Shown one piece after another: positions 46,901 through 51,884 of a DNA stretch of 51,884 bases; the first letter of the stretch is position 1, and every line of letters starts with the position of its first letter. Both the position numbers and the translations under genes were made by a program. The notes under the pieces are model-generated. The model was not told the origin of the DNA. It saw nothing but the letters and a program-made list of their open reading frames with translations, and ran no database searches. Where the stretch lies: NCBI GenBank assembly GCA_000697475.1, contig JNEU01000600.1, positions 1 through 51,884 on the forward strand, read 5' to 3'. This DNA comes from Lichtheimia corymbifera B2541 (lineage: Eukaryota > Mucoromycota > Mucoromycetes > Mucorales > Lichtheimiaceae).

Positions 46901-48440
46901 CATGGGTCAATCTACAGTGTGTGTGCATTTGTATGACAGTGCCCTAACTATTTAATTTCACAGCTCTTCCACTCCCAGCTTCTTGCTTCTCCCCATTCTC
47001 AACTATTGCCCCATTCAAGTACAATTACAACCTGCAAACGATTGCTCTGCTTCAACCCATCATGTCAAACCTACGGTTGCCTTGATCCTATTGTCTTTGA
47101 CTGAACGGCAACTGCATGGCCTGTGCACCACATTACAACACCCGCGTTCCTTGACACTGCACGTTCTCTTGTACAATCCTCAACCATGACCAATCGTAAC
47201 AGCATTCATTCCGGCAGTTGCTATTGGCAAGATATTCACTCTATTGTACTCAAACAGCGTTCACAGCATTTGTCACTCTACTACAACACACGCTCTTGCA
47301 CACTTCTCTGCCGCGACCCAACGTAGCAGCAGTTGCCATTATCAAGGTCTTTACTCCACTGTCTCAAGTTACTTGGAACACCTTGCTTTGATACATACGG
47401 AATCAAATGGATGGGATGCTATATCACATAGCAGATACACCGCAATACAAGCACTCTTCACCTCGTTGAGCTGCGATGGAAGAAAATGACCAAGGAAGGA
47501 TTGACCAGCAGCCGGGTGGAGAAGAGCCATATCAGCAGCGATCACATATTGGATCTGATGGATGGATGCAATCAAGTGCGGTGATGAGATACCCTGAAAT
47601 GTTCCTTTGGTTACTTGGAGTGTCGTCTGCAGGAACGATCACATAGATACGGCTTAGGACGACGATGGATTGGATGGGATCGACCAAATGGATGTCATCT
47701 TGGTGAAAGGTGCTTTACAGTCATGGACCCTATTGGAATACTCAGATCAATGCATGCAACAGCTATTTTACAATCATGGATGAAGGATGTTGATGACGGC
47801 AGCAACCAAGAATACAATGACACAATTACCCCTGTTACCCTCTATGCAATTCATCCGTAGCTTATTCATTTCACTATGCTGTTCCCCTATCATAATTACT
47901 CGATAAACATTCACACTATCATATGCGATTCTTCCACTTTTTCATTGAATTCAACATAATACATAAAAGAGTACATTCAGTTCATGTGCGCAAGATGTGG
48001 ATCACTTGGTTGGTTTGTAGATTGAAAAGGGGAACAGAAACTTGAAGGATTGGGAAAGCGAGATCGCATCGTTTACATCATCGTATCAAGATGCTTTTGT
48101 TCTTTCGCCAGAGCTTCCTAGTTCACGTATTATAGGTGAAAGGCAGGAGTGGTTCTCGAACGCTTATATTGCCATATATCAATTCGAGAGTGAGGAGGCC
48201 CAGCATAGTGCTTGTAATATAGTAATAAGCTTGGTTCATTGTAAGCTTTTAATTCACTCTCTGTTCAAGACAGAATGAGCTGTGGTACAATGTTTCACAA
48301 GTACATGGTACATCCCATGCTTACTCACAGTAATTCAGCTAACGCTATCTTATGCAACCTTGTATAAGAACGAACCAATCTATACGGACTACCATAGCCG
48401 GACCTTTCTATAGGGGACCGGGCAACAATTATGCATCTCT
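46901..48440. other. Gene-poor region, possibly decayed sequence
   Basis: No gene can be supported. The stretch 47120-47370 has two loosely similar halves (ACAACAC..GC, then GGCAGTTGC/GCAGTTGCC). An open frame at 48042-48278 (with GERQEWFSNAYIAIYQFE) looks more protein-like than its surroundings and may be a gene relic, but I recognise no family. Confidence 0.35.
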
Positions 48441-48544
48441 CCACTTCCACCAATAGCATTGGCCGTTCCAATCCTGCCCCTGCGCTTCGTGACACATACA
48501 AGTCCTTCTCATCGTTGGCTCTAACACGAGTGAGGCGATTGACC

Positions 48545-48981
48545 AACGAACAAACACCACTCTTCATATAGCATCATGCATATAACATAGTAAAAACATA
48601 AAGGTTCCTGTATCTCTAAACTTTACAATGAAACATGGGGTCTTCCATAGAACAAAGTTGCTCGTCGGGGTCGAGCGCACCTTGGGTGCAAGTTTCACGA
48701 TCCAGCTCGCCGATCCTAGATTTTCGCAATGTCACCACCAGCCAAAAATATTTTGTCAAGAGGTCGACCCAAGATCTACTTTGGCCGGTGGTGACATTGC
48801 GAAAATCTAGGATCGGCGAGCTGGATCGTGAAACTTGCACCCAAGGTGCGCTCGACCCCGACGAGCAACTTTGTTCGATTGAAGAGCTCACATTTCATTG
48901 TAAAGTTTAGAGATACAGGCACCTTTATGTTTTTACATATGCTGCAACCATAAGGCTATATGGAGAGTGGTGTTTGTTCAT
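48545..48981. repeat. Foldback (inverted-repeat) element A
   Basis: Left arm about 48545-48746 and right arm about 48779-48981 are reverse complements around a 32-bp spacer. The inner part is perfect over 90 bp (48650-48739 against the matching right arm); the outer part matches with substitutions (both ends carry ACAAACACCAC and TAAAAACATAAAGGT). Each arm contains one module of the 45.9-46.9 kb family. There is no transposase. It resembles a non-autonomous MITE or foldback element. Confidence 0.88.
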
Positions 48982-49061
48982 TATAAAGTATCATGCAAAT
49001 GAGCTGTGTTGCACAAAGAAGTCCGTCTGCATCTTCGGCTCTATCGGGGTCTACGTACTTG

Positions 49062-49292
49062 ACAATGAACAAAGACCACTTGTCATATAGCATCACGCTT
49101 AAAGCATATGTAAAACATAAAGCTGCCCATAACTAAAAATTCTACAATGAAATGTGAGCTCATTCATAGAACGATATTGCTCGGCTGGGTGTAGCGCACC
49201 TTGTGTAGAAGTTTAGAGATATAGGAGCATTTATGTTTTTACTATGCTGTAAGCGTAATGCCATATGGAAGGTGGCCTTTGTTCATTGTCAG
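49062..49292. repeat. Foldback element B, collapsed copy
   Basis: The left arm begins AATGAACAAAGACCAC and runs through CATAAAGCTGCC to a repeat module near 49140-49220. The right arm is an inverted partial copy (TTTAGAGATATAGGAGC, ATGTTTTTACTATGC, CCTTTGTTCATTG). It is homologous to element A but its inner arm is largely deleted, so the two arms now nearly touch. Confidence 0.75.
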
Positions 49293-49474
49293 TCAAAGAC
49301 TCTCCTGACAATGAAGCAAGTCCATCGGTGTCAAACCTGACACATGAATGCTGTGATCTAATTTCTCCGCTTTATTGAGCGAGTGCAGCTAGAAAATTGG
49401 ATACAATAAAAGTCTAATCTATAAGTCTAAATGTTCTTTGATCTTTTTCTTCGCTCGCAGGTCAAAACCGCACC

Positions 49475-50431
49475 ATGGATCAATCCTCTAATAATTTACC
49501 ACCTCCCAATCCTATGTCTGAAGATGGCTCTCAACCTGCATCCCCTTCTACATTGGATATCCAAGCGATGGCTCAACAACTCCAACAGCAGCAAATCCTC
49601 TTGCAACAGCTCCTTCAGCAACAACAGCATCAACAGCAGTCGACAGGTTTATCCTCTTCGGTGCCGGGTTCTCAACTTCATGACTTGCCTTCACGACCAT
49701 CCTATGAATGGCAACCTGATGAACACTTGACGGCTCGTATGCCAACATTGTCACTCCCTCTATTCGATAGCACGTTATCGAATGACGAGAAACAGGTCAT
49801 TTTTGACCGATATCCGCCAGTGTCTCGACTACGGTATGCTCCACCTGAGACATTACCAATAGCCGACCAACGCTTTAATAAGGCGCAGAAATCACAAGAC
49901 CAGACTTTACGACAGATTCAGTATGGCTTGTCGGGTATCCTACGTCCTCTTGATGTCCTTGGTTATGTTTTACACCAATCTTTACCACAGGACCAATTGG
50001 ATCGTGTGTTTGCTATCCTTCATGATTTGCGACTCTTGGTGCTTCATAATTGCGGTATGGTCAATTCCGCTCGTAATCAACTGGCTTTGCGGGTGGTGAA
50101 TCCTACATACAAAATGCCATCCACAGACAAGACATATACAATGGATCTCACTGCTTTCAAGGATACATTGTCACACCACAATGCTTTGCAGAAGGCTATC
50201 AAGGAAGCAAATCCTCGTGGTGGTACGAGTTATGGTAACTCGTTTTTTCGAGCTGGCCCGTCTCGAAATGCCGATGGCGGGCATCACAGTTCCGGCTCCC
50301 GTTATTTTCAACAACAACAACCACGACGTCCCAACAACAACAACAACAGCCATCGAAGAGGCGACAACAACAACCCCTTCAGAAACAATGCACAGACAAC
50401 TCAACCCAGCACCAGCAACAACTCCCAGTAG
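49475..50431 (+). CDS. DIRS Gag-like protein
   Basis: 318 residues from MDQSSNNLPPPNP to a stop at 50429-50431. A Gln-rich stretch (about residues 30-60) precedes a helical core (LRQIQYGLSGILRPLDVLGY; LDRVFAILHDLRLLVLHNCG) and a basic, Asn/Gln/Arg-rich C-terminus suited to nucleic-acid binding. No CCHC zinc knuckle is seen, as usual for DIRS Gag. The end overlaps the start of the polymerase frame by a few bases. Confidence 0.8.
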   Translation: MDQSSNNLPPPNPMSEDGSQPASPSTLDIQAMAQQLQQQQILLQQLLQQQQHQQQSTGLSSSVPGSQLHDLPSRPSYEWQPDEHLTARMPTLSLPLFDSTLSNDEKQVIFDRYPPVSRLRYAPPETLPIADQRFNKAQKSQDQTLRQIQYGLSGILRPLDVLGYVLHQSLPQDQLDRVFAILHDLRLLVLHNCGMVNSARNQLALRVVNPTYKMPSTDKTYTMDLTAFKDTLSHHNALQKAIKEANPRGGTSYGNSFFRAGPSRNADGGHHSSGSRYFQQQQPRRPNNNNNSHRRGDNNNPFRNNAQTTQPSTSNNSQ

Positions 50432-51884
50432 GAGGTCGTCTTCACAAATTCCATCGAGCCTGGTTGCGTTTAACCAACAGCAGCTGGGTTCATTCGGTAA
50501 TCAAGGAAGGCTTCAAAATTCACTTCACTCGCCAACCACCCACATCAATGCATCATCCGTACACACAACCACCTTCACAAGAACAGAAGAAATTGCTTCG
50601 TCAAGAAATTGCGGATCTTCTTCTCAAGAAAGCAATCGAACCGGTGACAAGTCCTTCACCAGGCTTTGGGAGCACAATGTTTGTTATCCCCAAACGCAAT
50701 GGCGGTTTTCGTCCTGTGTTCAACCTGCGCAAACTGAATCAATTTATCACGGCTCCACATTTCAAGATGGAAACATTACAGCATGTCGTCAAGCTTTTAC
50801 AACCAAAAGATTTCCTCACTTCCGTGGATTTACAAGACGCTTTTCTCCATATATTGGTCCATCGCACATCAAGAAAATATCTACGCTTCCGGTGGCAAAA
50901 TCAGCTCTTTCAGTTCAAGACTACCCCTTTTGGCCTTTCCGTGGTCCCTTGGCTCTTCACTCGTTTAACTCAACCAATCCTCAAGTGGGCTCGTTCACAA
51001 GGCATACGGGTATCAGCGTATTTGGACGATTGGCTCATCATGGCACGCACGGAGGAAGAAGCTCGAGACCACACCAAGCAAATGATCTCACTTCTTCAAC
51101 ATTTGGGCTGGTTGGTGAACTTCAACAAGTCTCACCTCCAGCCCACCCAGGTAATAGAACATTTGGGTTATATGCTGGACACACACTCAATGACTATAAA
51201 GTTGCCAGGCAACAAACTTCGAGATCTCAGGCGGTCGATCAAACAGATCTTGATGCATCCTTATCAATCTGCTCACAAGATTCACAGCCTGACAATGCGG
51301 ATCAAGGCAGCAACCATGGCAATCTTTCCAGCAGCAATGTACACGCAAGGATTGATGAGGTTCAAGAATCATTATGTACGCCATCAGCAAGATTGGGATC
51401 AAGCGAGGCCTCTTCCTCAAGAATGCATAGAGGAATTGACATGGTGGAATCTCAACCTCGAGAAGTGGAACGGACGATCAATCATGAAGCCAACCCCATC
51501 ATCACGGGTGTACGTGGATGCCAGCAATCTGGGATGGGGAGGTGTAGTACAAGGTCAAGTGGTGCAGGGCACTTGGACACAAGCGGAGGCACAACAATCG
51601 ATCAATTGGAGGGAATTGAAAGCTGTACAACTCACTCTTCAGTCGTTTCCCACGCTTTGCCACACCACCATTCTCATTCGATCCGACAACACAACAGCAG
51701 TGTCATACATCAACAAACAAGGAGGCACTCGTTCGGAAACCTTGAGCAAATTGGCAACATCGATTTGGGAAATGTGTCTTCAACGTCATCTCCATCTGCA
51801 AGCACAACATATCCCAGGGATCCTCAACTCGATCGCGGATCAAGCTTCTCGTCAAATATTTGCCAAGAATCAGTGGCAACTGAT
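50428..51884 (+). CDS. DIRS reverse transcriptase-RNase H, 3' end outside the window
   Basis: The frame is -1 relative to Gag and is open to the window edge. The coordinate 50428 marks the VGGRLHKFHRAWLRL segment typical of the DIRS RT start; the frame is also open for some codons upstream. RT motifs: GFRPVFNLRKLNQFI, then SVDLQDAFLHILVH, FKTTPFGLSVVPWLF, the catalytic AYLDDWLIMA, and NFNKSHLQPTQVIEHLGYML. RNase H motifs: VYVDASNLGWGG (Asp), NWRELKAV (Glu), IRSDNTTAVSYINKQGG (Asp) and LNSIADQASR (Asp). No in-frame ATG is seen at the very start, so expression by frameshift or re-initiation is likely. Confidence 0.88.

Larger units (their letters stand above)
49475..51884 (+). mobile_element. 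DIRS-like retrotransposon, 5' part (runs off the right edge)
   Basis: A Gag-like frame is followed by a reverse transcriptase-RNase H frame of DIRS type (YLDDWL motif, VGGRL start, RNase H directly after RT). DIRS elements integrate with a tyrosine recombinase instead of an integrase; that gene would lie beyond the window, as would the right terminal repeat. No left terminal repeat could be fixed. The visible frames contain no premature stop, so the copy may be young. Confidence 0.85.

Noticed and set aside
45900..49300. CRISPR-like array from the regularly spaced modules
   Set aside because: The modules are too long and diverged, the spacers are themselves related, and the organism is eukaryotic.
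48545..49474. Foldback elements as the left terminal repeat of the DIRS element
   Set aside because: The same modules occur 2-3 kb away without a DIRS element, and no matching right end is visible; the relation cannot be supported.

Overview
The window reads as nuclear DNA of a filamentous fungus, most likely an early-diverging Mucoromycota (Mucorales-type) species. Genes are dense and broken by many short introns with GTAAGT-like donors, intergenic DNA is AT-rich, and housekeeping genes are fungal in type. Three further pointers are a P450 resembling the CYP509-like Mucorales enzymes, a DIRS-type retrotransposon, and a protein that resembles an expanded family I remember from Mucorales genomes. 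The assignment rests on reading alone; no database search was possible.

Layout. 1-461 (-): 5' part of an unrecognised gene. 1432-4711 (+): peroxisomal ABCD-type fatty-acyl ABC transporter. 4919-7271 (+): F-BAR/RhoGAP protein. 7894-8571 (+): PH-domain protein. 9443-11281 (+): complete cytochrome P450. 11924-14273 (+): twelve-exon protein of unknown function with a possible PD-(D/E)XK-like motif. 14.3-18.1 kb: gene-poor island with a 326-bp direct repeat and a perfect 131-bp palindrome. 18.1-19.1 kb: decayed, 5'-truncated second copy of the P450. 19159-20078 (-): mitochondrial phosphatidylglycerophosphate phosphatase GEP4. 20923-22396 (-): mitochondrial PDK/BCKDK-like protein with degenerate ATP-site motifs. 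23997-25732 (+): AVT-type amino acid transporter. 26196-29536 (-): SAPS-domain phosphatase regulatory subunit. 30725-34847 (-): CORVET subunit Vps3/TGFBRAP1. 35257-36372 (+): chorismate mutase. 36650-37936 (+): proline-rich protein of unknown function. 38387-40472 (+): secreted GH37 trehalase. 40703-42157 (+): SYLF-SH3 protein of the Ysc84 type. 42625-45306 (-): mitofusin Fzo1. 45.9-49.3 kb: diverged repeat modules and foldback elements. 49475-51884 (+): DIRS-like retrotransposon running off the window end.

The genes form no single pathway. Several concern mitochondria (GEP4, the PDK-like protein, Fzo1), endolysosomal trafficking and actin (Vps3, SYLF-SH3, RhoGAP, the AVT transporter) or metabolism (ABCD transporter, chorismate mutase, trehalase). 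The main structural story is a segmental duplication. The 3' half of the P450 plus the last exon of GEP4 is present at 10.3-11.4 kb and again at 18.1-19.3 kb, so a stray GEP4 exon lies behind the intact P450 while a broken P450 lies in front of the intact GEP4.

The observations I find most interesting are: the apparent pseudokinase; a GEP4 intron that seems to need an AT donor; the palindrome built from six copies of an 11-bp motif; and an array of about nine diverged ~90-bp modules that all stay open in the same reading frame.
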